From Pseudomonas sp. B28(2017) (GTDB taxonomy: Bacteria; Pseudomonadota; Gammaproteobacteria; Pseudomonadales; Pseudomonadaceae), in assembly GCF_002113025.1 (NCBI RefSeq), contig NZ_NEJH01000002.1:372001-436000 (forward strand): a stretch of 64,000 bases of DNA. The letters are read 5' to 3'. Below are positions 10,626 through 19,358 of this stretch, piece by piece. The translations under genes and the position numbers were made by a program. Each line of letters starts with the position of its first letter. The stretch's first letter is position 1. The notes under the pieces were generated by a model. It worked only from the letters and a program-made list of their open reading frames with translations, did not search any database and was not told the origin of the DNA.

Positions 10626-11990
10626 TCAGGCAGTCAATGCAGAATGTTCAGCCACCGCCCGCTCGACCCAGGCATGGGCCTGGCCGAGGTAATGGGCGGG
10701 GTCCAGCAGATGATCGAGTTCTTCAGCCGACAGTTCGGCGGTCACTTGTGGTTCGTCGCCGAGTACCGCGCGCAGATGACGTTGTTCGGCCACGGCGCGT
10801 TTGCAGCATTGCTCCAGCAGATGATGCGCGGTGTCGCGCCCAACCCGTTGCGCCAGGACGATGCTCACTGCTTCGGCGAGCACCAGGCCCTGGGTCAGAT
10901 CGAGGTTGCGGGCCATGCGCCCGGCATCCACTTCCAGGCCTTGGGCGATCGCCAACGCCTGCTGCAGGCTGCCCGACACCAGGCAGCAAATTTCCGGCAG
11001 GGTTTCCCACTCGGCATGCCACAGGCCGAGGCTGCGCTCGTGTTCCTGGGGCATGGCACTGAACAGCGTCGAGAGCAGACCGGGTACGCGAGTCGCCGCG
11101 CCGATCAGCACCGCCGCGCCCACCGGATTGCGCTTGTGCGGCATGGTCGAGGAACCGCCCTTGCCCGGCGCCGAGGGTTCGAACACTTCGGCGGCCTCGG
11201 TTTGCATCAGCAGGCTGATGTCGCGACCGAGCTTGCCGAGACTGCCGGCGATCAGGCCGAGTACCGCACCGAACTCCACCACGCGGTCACGCTGGGTATG
11301 CCATGGCTGATCGGGCAAGGTCAGTTGCAGCTCTTCGGCCAGCGCCTGGGCAATCGGCATGGCCTGTTCACCAAGGGCCGCCAGGGTCCCGGATGCACCG
11401 CCCAATTGCAGCACCAGCAGCCGTGGCTTGAGTTCAGCCAGGCGTTGGCGACTGCGCGTCACCGCGCCCAGCCAGCCGGCGATTTTCATGCCGAGAGTAA
11501 CGGGCGTTGCGTGTTGCAACCAGGTGCGCCCGGCCAGCGGCGTGGCCACATAATGTTGGGCCCGCGTCGCCAGGGTCTGACCCAGTTGTGCCAGATCGCT
11601 TTCGATCAGTTCCAGTGCGCGGCGCAGTTGCAGCACCAGGCCGCTGTCCATCACATCCTGACTGGTCGCACCCAAATGTACATAACGCTCGGCTTCGGCA
11701 TCGGTCGCCGCGATCTGTTTGCCCAGCGCCTTGACCAAGGGAATCGCCGAGTTACCTGCTGTGGCAATCGCCTCGCCCAACGCCGCAAAGTCGTAAAGTC
11801 CGGCGCTGCAAGCTGCTTCAATAGGCCCGACAGCACTCGACGGAATCAACCCGACCCGCGCTTCGGCCCGAGCCAGTGCCGCTTCGAAATCGAGCATGGC
11901 CTGAACCCGGCCCTGATCGCAGAACACGTCACGCATATCGCGGGCAGTGAAATAGGCATCGAACAATTGATTGCCCGGTCGCTGGTTCAT
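10626..11990 (-). CDS. pcaB: 3-carboxy-cis,cis-muconate cycloisomerase
   Basis: Cyclises 3-carboxy-cis,cis-muconate, the product of PcaHG, to 4-carboxymuconolactone. The 454-residue protein is a fumarase/aspartase superfamily member: the signature loop GGSSTMPHKRNP is intact, as are the GATSQD segment and the WLQHATPVT region. The ATG at 11990 has AGGA seven bases upstream; a TTG two codons earlier is less likely. It follows pcaT by 45 bp and precedes pcaD by 11 bp. Confidence 0.96.
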   Translation of the reverse strand: MNQRPGNQLFDAYFTARDMRDVFCDQGRVQAMLDFEAALARAEARVGLIPSSAVGPIEAACSAGLYDFAALGEAIATAGNSAIPLVKALGKQIAATDAEAERYVHLGATSQDVMDSGLVLQLRRALELIESDLAQLGQTLATRAQHYVATPLAGRTWLQHATPVTLGMKIAGWLGAVTRSRQRLAELKPRLLVLQLGGASGTLAALGEQAMPIAQALAEELQLTLPDQPWHTQRDRVVEFGAVLGLIAGSLGKLGRDISLLMQTEAAEVFEPSAPGKGGSSTMPHKRNPVGAAVLIGAATRVPGLLSTLFSAMPQEHERSLGLWHAEWETLPEICCLVSGSLQQALAIAQGLEVDAGRMARNLDLTQGLVLAEAVSIVLAQRVGRDTAHHLLEQCCKRAVAEQRHLRAVLGDEPQVTAELSAEELDHLLDPAHYLGQAHAWVERAVAEHSALTA

Positions 11991-12035
11991 AAACAATTCC
12001 TGGAGGCGCGGGCCACTACGGCCCGCGCGAAAAGA

Positions 12036-13340
12036 TCAAAGGTCGTGTTGCAGGTACGCGGACTGTTTCGGCAGACGCAGGCTGAACAGGAACGCCACCG
12101 CCATCATCACCGTGACGTACCAGTAGAAGGAGTTTTCCATGCCCACAGCCTTGAGGCTCAAGGCCACGTATTCCGCCGAACCGCCGAAGATCGCATTCGC
12201 CACCGCATACGCCAGGCCGACACCCAGTGCACGCACCTCTGGCGGGAACATCTCGGCTTTCACCAGGCCACTGATGGAGGTGTAGAAACTGACGATCGCC
12301 AGCGCCAGGGTAATCAACACAAAGGCCAGGAACGGACTACTGACACTTTTCAGGCTCAACAGGATCGGTACAGTGAACAGCGTGCCGAGGGCGCCGAACC
12401 AGAGCATCGAGTTACGCCGGCCGATCTTGTCGGCGAGCATGCCGAAAACCGGTTGCATGCACATATAGAGGAACAGCGCGCCGGTCATGATGTAGCTGGC
12501 GGTCTTGGCCGGCATGCCGGCGGTGTTCACCAGGTACTTCTGCATGTACGTGGTGAAGGTGTAGAAAATCAGCGAACCACCGGCGGTGTAACCCAGTACA
12601 GTGATGAACGCGGCTTTATGGTCGCGGAACAGTGCGCTGATGCTCCCGGCGTCCTTGTTCTCGCGCATTTCCTTGCTGGTGGTTTCTTTCAGCGAACGGC
12701 GCAGATAAAGCGACACGAGCGCCGCCATGGCACCCACCACGAATGGAATCCGCCAACCGTAGGCACGCAACTCGTCTTCACTGAGGAACTGTTGCAGGAT
12801 CACCACGACCAATACCGCCAGCAGTTGCCCGCCAATCAGCGTTACGTACTGGAACGAAGCGAAGAAACCGCGCTGCCCCTTGAGGGCGACTTCACTCATG
12901 TAGGTGGCGGTGGTGCCGTACTCGCCGCCTACCGACAGGCCCTGGAGCAACCGTGCAAACAACAACAGAATCGGCGCCCAGATCCCTATGCTGCTGTAGG
13001 TCGGCAGGCAAGCAATCAGCAACGAGCCGAAGCACATCATCAGAATCGAGATCAACATCGAATTCTTGCGCCCGTGCTTGTCTGCCAAGCGCCCGAAAAT
13101 CCAGCCACCAATCGGTCGCATCAGGAACCCGGCGGCAAACACGCCCGCGGTATTGACCAACTGCACCGTGGGGTTGTCGGAGGGGAAAAAGGCCGAGGCG
13201 AAATAGATCGCACTGAAGGCGTAGACATAGAAGTCGAACCATTCGACCAGGTTACCGGACGAGGCGCCGACAATGGCAAAGATCCGTTTTCTGCGCTCTT
13301 CGCCGGTATATAGCGCGGGTGTAGCGGTTGGCGTTGTCAT
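12036..13340 (-). CDS. pcaT: MFS dicarboxylate/3-oxoadipate transporter PcaT
   Basis: Metabolite:H+ symporter of the KgtP/ProP subgroup of the major facilitator superfamily, 434 residues with about 12 transmembrane segments. Family marks are [13 protein letters not shown] at the first helix, [10 protein letters not shown] in loop 2-3 and [12 protein letters not shown] in helix 4. In P. putida, PcaT sits in pcaTBDC and moves 3-oxoadipate-type acids. The start ATG at 13340 fits homologues. Upstream it is separated from pcaG by a REP hairpin, so it may have its own promoter or depend on read-through. Confidence 0.9.
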   Translation of the reverse strand: MTTPTATPALYTGEERRKRIFAIVGASSGNLVEWFDFYVYAFSAIYFASAFFPSDNPTVQLVNTAGVFAAGFLMRPIGGWIFGRLADKHGRKNSMLISILMMCFGSLLIACLPTYSSIGIWAPILLLFARLLQGLSVGGEYGTTATYMSEVALKGQRGFFASFQYVTLIGGQLLAVLVVVILQQFLSEDELRAYGWRIPFVVGAMAALVSLYLRRSLKETTSKEMRENKDAGSISALFRDHKAAFITVLGYTAGGSLIFYTFTTYMQKYLVNTAGMPAKTASYIMTGALFLYMCMQPVFGMLADKIGRRNSMLWFGALGTLFTVPILLSLKSVSSPFLAFVLITLALAIVSFYTSISGLVKAEMFPPEVRALGVGLAYAVANAIFGGSAEYVALSLKAVGMENSFYWYVTVMMAVAFLFSLRLPKQSAYLQHDL

Positions 13341-13425
13341 TGTTTTTCACTCAATGGGGACAGTGAGAGTCTAGACACACTTTGCAACAGCCCCGTTCCA
13401 CAGATAGCTCAGTAACGCGATCCCT

Positions 13426-13453
13426 TGTAGGAGCGAACATGCTCGCTCCTACA
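13426..13453. repeat. Single REP hairpin between pcaG and pcaT
   Basis: TGTAGGAGCGA and TCGCTCCTACA form a perfect 11-bp stem around a short loop. It is a one-copy REP motif in an otherwise co-directional pca block and may stabilise the pcaHG message or lower expression of pcaT. Confidence 0.78.
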
Positions 13454-13469
13454 GGGTTTTGTGAGTTAC

Positions 13470-14036
13470 TCAATAATCGAAGAACACCGTCTCGGCATCA
13501 GTGCCCTGCAGAATCACGTTCCACTGGTACACACCGCTTGCATCCTTCTTCGCCAGCAAAGTACCCCGACGCTCGGCCGGCACGCACTCCAGCAGCGGAT
13601 CGTTCACATTCGCCGCCTCGCCATCGAAGTAAATCCGTGTCAGCAGGTGCTTTACCAGGCCACGGGCAAACACCAGTACCACCAGATGCGGTGCCTGAGT
13701 CGCGCCTTTGAGCCCCTCAACCGTACCCGGCTTGATGGTGGTGAAGCGAAAGCGTCCTTCGGCATCCACCGGCACCCGACCAAAGCCTTCGAAGTTCGGG
13801 TCCAGGGGTTTGTCCTGGTCGTCTTCGGGGTGGTCATACTTGCCTGCGGCGTTGGCCTGCCAGACTTCCAGCATCGCGTCGTTGACGATGTCGCCATTGC
13901 CGTCGACCACTTGCCCGGTGATCGCCACGCGCTCGCCCAGGGTTTGTTCGACGGTCAGGTTTTCACGGTTCAGCCAGGTCAGGCCGATATGGTAGTACGG
14001 CCCGACGGTGTGGGACGTGGTCGCAGTCAGCGTCAT
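13470..14036 (-). CDS. pcaG: Protocatechuate 3,4-dioxygenase alpha subunit
   Basis: Non-catalytic partner of PcaH in intradiol cleavage of protocatechuate. The 188 residues contain the intradiol dioxygenase core (VGPYYHIGL, LEVWQANAAGKYDHP, FRFTTIKPG) but lack the full Tyr/Tyr/His/His iron set, as expected for the alpha chain. The start at 14036 lies one base after the pcaH stop, with GGAG inside the pcaH end, so the two chains are translationally coupled. It ends the pcaIJFHG run. Confidence 0.96.
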   Translation of the reverse strand: MTLTATTSHTVGPYYHIGLTWLNRENLTVEQTLGERVAITGQVVDGNGDIVNDAMLEVWQANAAGKYDHPEDDQDKPLDPNFEGFGRVPVDAEGRFRFTTIKPGTVEGLKGATQAPHLVVLVFARGLVKHLLTRIYFDGEAANVNDPLLECVPAERRGTLLAKKDASGVYQWNVILQGTDAETVFFDY

Positions 14037-14037
14037 C

Positions 14038-14742
14038 TTATTTCTCCATCGGCGTGGCGTCGCGGCCGCGCAATACGATGTCCCAGCGATAGCCGAGGGC
14101 ATAGGAAGGGATGGTTTTTTCCAGATCGAACGTGGCGATCAAACGCTCTTTGGCGCTGGTATCGGGCACGCAGTTGTAGATCGGGTCGTATGCCAGCAGC
14201 GGGTCACCCGGGAAATACATCTGCGTCACCAGGCGCGTCAGGATGCTCGGCCCGAACAGCGAAAAGTGGATGTGCGCCGGGCGCCACGCGTTGTGGTGGT
14301 TACCCCATGGATAAGCGCCAGGCTTGATGGTCTGGAACTGATACCAGCCATCGGCGTCGGTCACGGTGCGGCCGGTGCCAGTGAAGTTCGGGTCCAGCGG
14401 TGCGTCGTGCAGGTCGCGAGCATGGGCGTAGCGACCGGCGGCGTTGGCCTGCCAGATCTCGACCAGAATCCCCGGCACCGGCAGACCGTTTTCATCCAGC
14501 ACACGGCCGTGGATGATGATGCGCTCGCCCAGGGGTTCACCCTGGTGCTGGGCGGTCAGGTCGTTGTCCTTCTCGTTGATGCGCTCGGCGCCGATGGTCG
14601 GCCCGGTGACTTCCGACAACGAATGGGGCAGGAACACCAACGGCTTGGACGGCGAGCGCAAGTTGGTGGATTGATAGGTCGGGTGCAGGTATTCCGGCTG
14701 AGTGCCGGCCTGCGGGCGACGGTATCCAGGTTTGTCAGTCAT
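14038..14742 (-). CDS. pcaH: Protocatechuate 3,4-dioxygenase beta subunit
   Basis: Iron(III) catalytic subunit that cleaves protocatechuate to 3-carboxy-cis,cis-muconate. All four iron ligands are visible in the 234-residue protein: Tyr105 (AAGRYAH), Tyr144 (GAYPWG), His157 and His159 (RPAHIHFS). Their spacing (39, 13 and 2) equals that of Tyr408, Tyr447, His460 and His462 in the P. putida enzyme. The start at 14742 follows GAGGAACG; an ATG 15 codons upstream lacks such a site. It starts 37 bp after pcaF and is coupled to pcaG. Confidence 0.97.
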   Translation of the reverse strand: MTDKPGYRRPQAGTQPEYLHPTYQSTNLRSPSKPLVFLPHSLSEVTGPTIGAERINEKDNDLTAQHQGEPLGERIIIHGRVLDENGLPVPGILVEIWQANAAGRYAHARDLHDAPLDPNFTGTGRTVTDADGWYQFQTIKPGAYPWGNHHNAWRPAHIHFSLFGPSILTRLVTQMYFPGDPLLAYDPIYNCVPDTSAKERLIATFDLEKTIPSYALGYRWDIVLRGRDATPMEK

Positions 14743-14779
14743 TACACGTTCCTCAGTTCTTGTTGGCCGACGGGGTGTG

Positions 14780-15982
14780 TCAGACACGTTCGATCGCCAA
14801 AGCCAGCCCCTGGCCGACGCCGACGCACATGGTCGCCAGACCTTTCTTGCCGCCGGTTTTTTCCAGCTGATGCAACGCGGTCAACACCAATCGCGCGCCG
14901 CTCATGCCCAACGGGTGACCCAAGGCAATCGCGCCACCGTTCGGGTTGACCTGGGCCGCGTCGTCCGCGATCCCCAGTTCACGCAGCACCGCCAAACCCT
15001 GGCTGGCGAATGCTTCGTTGAGTTCGATCACGTCGAAATCGCTGACCGCCACACCGAGGCGCTCGGTCAGTTTGCGCACCGCCGGCACCGGGCCGATGCC
15101 CATCACCCGAGGAGCGACACCGGCGCTGGCCATGCCCAGCACTTTGGCGCGGGCGGTCAGGCCGTGTTTCTTCACGGCTTCGGCCGAGGCCAGGATCAAC
15201 GCCGCTGCGCCATCGTTCACTCCGGAGGCGTTGCCGGCGGTGACGGTTTTGTCGGGGCCGTTGACTGGTTTGAGTCTGGTCAGGGCTTCCAGAGTGGTGT
15301 CGGCGCGAGGGTGCTCGTCCTGGCTGACCACGGTTTCACCCTTCTTCTGGGCAATCCGTACTTCGACAATTTCTTCGGCGAAGAACCCGGCGGCTTGCGC
15401 GGCGGCGGTGCGCTGCTGACTGCGCAAGGCAAAGGCGTCCTGATCCTCGCGGGAGACTTTGTAGTCGTCGGCCACGTTGTCAGCGGTCTGAGGCATCGCG
15501 TCCACGCCGTACTGCGCTTTCATCAGCGGGTTGATGAAGCGCCAACCGATGGTGGTGTCTTCAAGCTTCATGTTGCGCGAAAACGCTGCGTCGGCCTTGC
15601 CCATCACGAACGGTGCACGGGACATCGACTCGACACCGCCGGCAATCGCCAAGTCCATCTCGCCGCTGGCAATAGCACGAAACGCGGTGCCGATGGCATC
15701 CATGCCCGAAGCGCAAAGACGATTGAGGGTCACGCCAGGAATGCTGTCCGGCAACCCGGCCAGCAACAGCGCCATGCGCGCCACGTTGCGGTTGTCTTCG
15801 CCGGCCTGGTTGGCGCAGCCGAGGAACACCTCGTCCACCGCGCTCCAGTCCACCGACGGGTTGCGCTCGATCAAGGCCTTGATCGGCACGGCGGCCAGGT
15901 CGTCGGCACGCACTGTCGACAGACCACCGCCGAAACGGCCGATGGGGGTACGAATCGCGTCGCAGATATAAACGTCACGCAT
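14780..15982 (-). CDS. pcaF: Beta-ketoadipyl-CoA thiolase
   Basis: Last step of the pathway: 3-oxoadipyl-CoA plus CoA to succinyl-CoA and acetyl-CoA. The 400-residue protein has the thiolase triad Cys90 (NRLCASGMDA), His356 (ALGHPLG) and Cys386 (MCVGVGQG), at the standard positions. The ATG at 15982 shares a base with the pcaJ stop (TGATG), so it is translationally coupled; a GTG one codon earlier is also possible. It stands between pcaJ and pcaH. Confidence 0.97.
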   Translation of the reverse strand: MRDVYICDAIRTPIGRFGGGLSTVRADDLAAVPIKALIERNPSVDWSAVDEVFLGCANQAGEDNRNVARMALLLAGLPDSIPGVTLNRLCASGMDAIGTAFRAIASGEMDLAIAGGVESMSRAPFVMGKADAAFSRNMKLEDTTIGWRFINPLMKAQYGVDAMPQTADNVADDYKVSREDQDAFALRSQQRTAAAQAAGFFAEEIVEVRIAQKKGETVVSQDEHPRADTTLEALTRLKPVNGPDKTVTAGNASGVNDGAAALILASAEAVKKHGLTARAKVLGMASAGVAPRVMGIGPVPAVRKLTERLGVAVSDFDVIELNEAFASQGLAVLRELGIADDAAQVNPNGGAIALGHPLGMSGARLVLTALHQLEKTGGKKGLATMCVGVGQGLALAIERV

Positions 15983-16761
15983 CACGCTTCTCCGGGGGCT
16001 TGGCCGTGGGCGGCAGCAGTACGGGCCTCGAGATCACGCAGCGCGCTCAGTTCGACGTCGGTCGGCTCGGCGGTTTGCTCAACGTTGTCGGCAAAACGGA
16101 TTGCCCAACCGGTGGCGGCGACCACTTGCTCGCGGGTCACGCCCGGGTGCAGTGCGGTGACCACGAACTCGTGGGTACCCTCCTCCGGCTCCATGATGCA
16201 CAGGTCGGTGATGATCCCGACCGGACCGGCGCCCGGCAGGCCGAGACGCTTGCGCGAATCACCGCCCTCGCCGTGGCCGACCGAAGTAATGAAGTCGAGT
16301 TTATCGACGAACGAACGCGCCGACTGCTTGAGGATGATCAGCACGCTCTTGGCCGAGCCGGCAATCTCCGGCGCGCCACCGGCACCGGGCAGGCGCACTT
16401 TCGGCGCGTGATAATCGCCGACCACGGTGGTGTTGATATTGCCGAAACGGTCGACCTGCGCCGCGCCGAGGAAGCCGACGTCGATGCGTCCGCCCTGCAG
16501 CCAGTAACGGAAAATCTCGCCGGTCGGGACTACGGTGTCGGCGGTTTCCGCCAACTCACCGTCACCGATCGACAGTGGCAGTACGCTCGGCTTGGCACCG
16601 ATCGGACCCGATTCGTAGATCAGTACTACATCCGGAGAGGACGTCAGGCGCGCCAGGTTGGCCGCTTTCGACGGCAGACCGATGCCAACGAAGCACACTG
16701 AACCGTTCTTCAGACGACGGGCAGCGGCGACGGTCATCATTTCATTGGTGGTGTAAGTCAT
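15982..16761 (-). CDS. pcaJ: 3-oxoadipate CoA-transferase subunit B
   Basis: Beta chain of the succinyl-CoA:3-oxoadipate CoA-transferase. The 259-residue protein carries the catalytic glutamate Glu50 (LIYESGPIG) and the VGIGLPS motif of family I CoA-transferases. Its ATG overlaps the pcaI stop (TAATG) and its stop overlaps the pcaF start, so pcaI-J-F is a tightly coupled unit. Confidence 0.97.
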   Translation of the reverse strand: MTYTTNEMMTVAAARRLKNGSVCFVGIGLPSKAANLARLTSSPDVVLIYESGPIGAKPSVLPLSIGDGELAETADTVVPTGEIFRYWLQGGRIDVGFLGAAQVDRFGNINTTVVGDYHAPKVRLPGAGGAPEIAGSAKSVLIILKQSARSFVDKLDFITSVGHGEGGDSRKRLGLPGAGPVGIITDLCIMEPEEGTHEFVVTALHPGVTREQVVAATGWAIRFADNVEQTAEPTDVELSALRDLEARTAAAHGQAPGEA

Positions 16762-17618
16762 TACTTCGCCTCCGAAGCGGCGGCCAGTTTGGCCTGGAAC
16801 TCGCTGAAGTCAGCGCTGCCATGGATGTATTCGTTGATCCACGCGGTGAAGGTTTCACGGTCGCGGGCAATCGGGTCCCAGGCCTGGTAGAAACGGTTGT
16901 CGCGTTCGGTGTAACCGTGGGCGTAGGATGGATGAGCGCCGCCAGGTACGTGGCAAACCGCACTCAAGGCCCAGGTGGGCAGCACACAGGCATTCATTGG
17001 CGCATTGAGGTCGTCGACGATTTCTTCAACGGTGACGATGCAGCGCTTGGCGGCCAATGCGGCCTCTTTCTGTACGCCGAGGATGCCCCAGAGCAGCACG
17101 TTGCCCTTGCGGTCGGCTTTCTGCGCGTGAATCACGGTAATGTCCGGGCGCACCGAAGGCACGGCGGCCAGCACTTCACCAGTGAACGGGCAGGTCACCG
17201 ATTTGATCAGCGGGTTGACCTTCGGCAAGTCGGAACCGGCGTAGGCACGCAGGACCGCGAACGGCAGGCCGGAAGCGCCGGCGACGTAGGCATTGGCCAG
17301 GTCGGCATGGCTGTGTTCTTCGATCTCCAGCGCATGCGGCCACTGTTTCTCCACCGCGTCACGCAGGCGATGCAGGGAGCCGACACCCGGGTTGCCACCC
17401 CAGGAGAAAATCAGCTTGCGGGCACAACCGGCACCGATCAACTGGTCGTAGATCAAGTCAGGGGTCATCCGCACCAGGGTCAGGTCTTTCTTGCCCTGGC
17501 GAATGATTTCGTGACCCGCCGCCGTCGGGATCAGGTGGGTAAAGCCTTCGAGCGCGACCGTATCGCCGTCGTTTACGAATTGCTTCACCGCGTCGTGCAG
17601 CGAAAGGATTTCAGCCAT
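16761..17618 (-). CDS. pcaI: 3-oxoadipate CoA-transferase subunit A
   Basis: Alpha chain, binds CoA; 285 residues. Family features are ALEGFTHLIP, the glycine-rich FSWGGNPGVG and ADRKGNVLLWG. The ATG at 17618 has GGGAG about eight bases upstream; the frame extends further, but that part is the promoter. Upstream lie a double PcaR-type operator (17719-17751) and an A-rich AATAACAA site (17635-17642). It is the first gene of pcaIJFHG and probably the main PcaR-activated promoter of the cluster. Confidence 0.96.
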   Translation of the reverse strand: MAEILSLHDAVKQFVNDGDTVALEGFTHLIPTAAGHEIIRQGKKDLTLVRMTPDLIYDQLIGAGCARKLIFSWGGNPGVGSLHRLRDAVEKQWPHALEIEEHSHADLANAYVAGASGLPFAVLRAYAGSDLPKVNPLIKSVTCPFTGEVLAAVPSVRPDITVIHAQKADRKGNVLLWGILGVQKEAALAAKRCIVTVEEIVDDLNAPMNACVLPTWALSAVCHVPGGAHPSYAHGYTERDNRFYQAWDPIARDRETFTAWINEYIHGSADFSEFQAKLAAASEAK

Positions 17619-17634
17619 TGGGGCAGGCTCCCGT

Positions 17635-17642
17635 TTGTTATT
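17635..17642 (-). promoter_or_regulatory. Crc/Hfq A-rich target in the pcaI leader
   Basis: On the minus strand this reads AATAACAA, an exact fit to the AAYAAYAA catabolite-activity motif bound by Hfq/Crc. It lies 17 bases from the start codon, just before the ribosome site. Aromatic pathways are typical Crc targets in Pseudomonas. Confidence 0.65.
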
Positions 17643-17718
17643 AACCGACAGTGGAAGAAGGCGCCGATGCGCAGCGCCGGAATGACTGAAGGTTAAGCTT
17701 CTGAAAAAGGCCAAACAA

Positions 17719-17751
17719 TCCGATAATCGACTGAGCGTTCGATTATCGAAC
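17719..17751 (-). promoter_or_regulatory. PcaR operator upstream of pcaI (two half-elements)
   Basis: On the minus strand GTTCGATAATCGAAC (17751-17737) differs at one base from the 15-bp PcaR site GTTCGATAATCGCAC described for P. putida. A second CGATTATCG element lies 19 bp further toward the gene. The same two-element layout with the same 19-bp spacing occurs upstream of pcaR. Confidence 0.82.
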
Positions 17752-17783
17752 ACATTGTTGTCTGGCTACCTATCCCCAAAAGC

Positions 17784-17849
17784 ATCGCGAGCAGGGCTCA
17801 CTCCCACAGAGGATTGCAATCAACTGTGGGAGCGAGCCCTGCTCGCGAA
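17784..17849. repeat. Inverted REP pair between pcaK and pcaI
   Basis: ATCGCGAGCAGGGCTC...TCCCACAG and its inverted copy CTGTGGGAGCGAGCCC... enclose about 14 bp. It lies just 3' of pcaK. Confidence 0.88.
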
Positions 17850-17887
17850 GAGGCCATCTACATCACACGAGATTCCGGATCAGGCTG

Positions 17888-19234
17888 TCAGGTCGCATCC
17901 GCATGACTGACCATACCCTTGATCACCACCGCCGTGGTCGCCAGCGCCGCCGGTATCACCAGCGCCGTCAGCACTTGCTCGAAGTTCCAGCCCAGCCCCA
18001 GCAGCGTCGCCCCCATCCACGCCCCGAGGATGGCGCCGAAGCGACCGATCCCGAGCATCCACGACACTCCGGTGGCCCGCCCCTGAGTCGGATAAAAACG
18101 CGCAGCCAGCGACGGCATTGCCGATTGCGCACCGTTGACACACATCCCGGCCACCAGCACCAGCGTTGCCAGCAGCGCGATGTCGCCCAGGCTCTGCCCT
18201 ACCGCGTAGGCAAACACCCCGGCCAGCAGGTAGAAAGTGCCGATGACCTTGTGCGGATTGAACCGGTCCATCGCCCAGCCCACGCCCACCGCACTCAACA
18301 CGCCACCCAACTGGAACAGCGCACCAATGAAGGCGGCCTGTTCCATACTCGCGCCACTGTCACGCATCAGCGTCGGCAGCCAACTGGTCAGCAGGTAAAC
18401 GATCACCAGGCCCATGAAGTAGGTCAGCCACAGCAGCAAGGTGCCGAAGCTGTAGGTGCCGGAGAAAATCACCGCGAACACATTGCGCGCCTTCACGGTT
18501 TTCTGTTCCGGCACGCTGAAACTGGATGCCTGGGCCACCATTGTCGGGTCAATCGGCGCCAGTGCCTTGCGCACTTTGTCCGTACCGCGGTTACGCACCA
18601 CCAGGTAGCGCGCCGACTCCGGCAGCCAAAGCAGCAAAACGACGGCGAGGATCAGCGGCAGAATTCCGCCGATCAGCAGCAGGCTGTGCCAGCCAAAGGC
18701 CGGAATGAGCTTGGCCGAGATAAATCCGCCGCCGGCCATGCCGAGGTTGAAACCGCAGAACATGCTGGTCACCAGCAGGGACTTCTTGCGCTCCGGGGTG
18801 TACTCCGACAGCAGGGTCGTGGCATTCGGCATGCCGGCGCCCAAACCCAGGCCGGTCAGGAAGCGCAACACAAGCAACTGATCGACATTGCTGCTGTAGG
18901 CCGAGGCCAGGCTGAAGGCGCCGAACAAAAGCACCGCCCCGACCAGTACGACTTTTCGCCCGAAGCGGTCAGCCAAAGGACCGGAGCCCAGTGCACCGAA
19001 GACCATGCCGATCAAGGCTGCGCTCATTACCGGGCCAAGACTGGCACGATCGATCCCCCAATCCTGAGACAGCGCCGGCGCGATGAAGCCCATGGCCGCA
19101 GTATCGAGGCCGTCGAGAAAGACAATCAGAAAACACAGGATCACCACCCGCCACTGGTAGCGCGAAATGGGTTGAGCGTTGATGAAGGACTGCACGTCAA
19201 GGCAGTTACCTACAGCAGACTGAGGCTGGTTCAT
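17888..19234 (-). CDS. pcaK: Aromatic acid:H+ symporter PcaK (4-hydroxybenzoate/protocatechuate)
   Basis: MFS transporter of the aromatic acid:H+ symporter family, 448 residues, the same length as P. putida PcaK. It has the DGxD motif in helix 1 (FLDGLDTAAMGFIAP), the loop 2-3 motif GPLADRFGRK, and the second half repeat GVGWAMDRFNP. The start at 19234 gives the PcaK-like N-terminus MNQPQSA; seven further in-frame codons upstream have no ribosome site. In the 124-bp gap to pcaR lies a PcaR-like site (19341-19355), which suggests its own PcaR-dependent promoter. PcaK also contributes to chemotaxis toward aromatics in P. putida. Confidence 0.92.
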   Translation of the reverse strand: MNQPQSAVGNCLDVQSFINAQPISRYQWRVVILCFLIVFLDGLDTAAMGFIAPALSQDWGIDRASLGPVMSAALIGMVFGALGSGPLADRFGRKVVLVGAVLLFGAFSLASAYSSNVDQLLVLRFLTGLGLGAGMPNATTLLSEYTPERKKSLLVTSMFCGFNLGMAGGGFISAKLIPAFGWHSLLLIGGILPLILAVVLLLWLPESARYLVVRNRGTDKVRKALAPIDPTMVAQASSFSVPEQKTVKARNVFAVIFSGTYSFGTLLLWLTYFMGLVIVYLLTSWLPTLMRDSGASMEQAAFIGALFQLGGVLSAVGVGWAMDRFNPHKVIGTFYLLAGVFAYAVGQSLGDIALLATLVLVAGMCVNGAQSAMPSLAARFYPTQGRATGVSWMLGIGRFGAILGAWMGATLLGLGWNFEQVLTALVIPAALATTAVVIKGMVSHADAT

Positions 19235-19340
19235 TATTTTTATTCCGTGGATCACAGTCGAAAAGGGGTCAGCCGGGGCTGACGCAGTCGCGACAGTAAT
19301 GATCCACAGGAAACAGCGTCAATTCGCTGAACGCGACTCT

Positions 19341-19355
19341 GTGCGTTTATCGAAC
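19341..19355 (-). promoter_or_regulatory. PcaR-like site upstream of pcaK
   Basis: GTTCGATAAACGCAC on the minus strand differs at one base from the 15-bp PcaR site. It lies 107 bp upstream of the pcaK start and directly after the pcaR stop. Only one element is present, not the pair seen at pcaI and pcaR. Confidence 0.68.
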
Positions 19356-19358
19356 AGC

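Noticed and set aside
10347..13313. A 988-codon plus-strand frame across pcaD, pcaB and pcaT
   Set aside because: It runs over three well-supported genes on the other strand and its product is low-complexity Gln/His/Arg-rich, as expected of a shadow frame.
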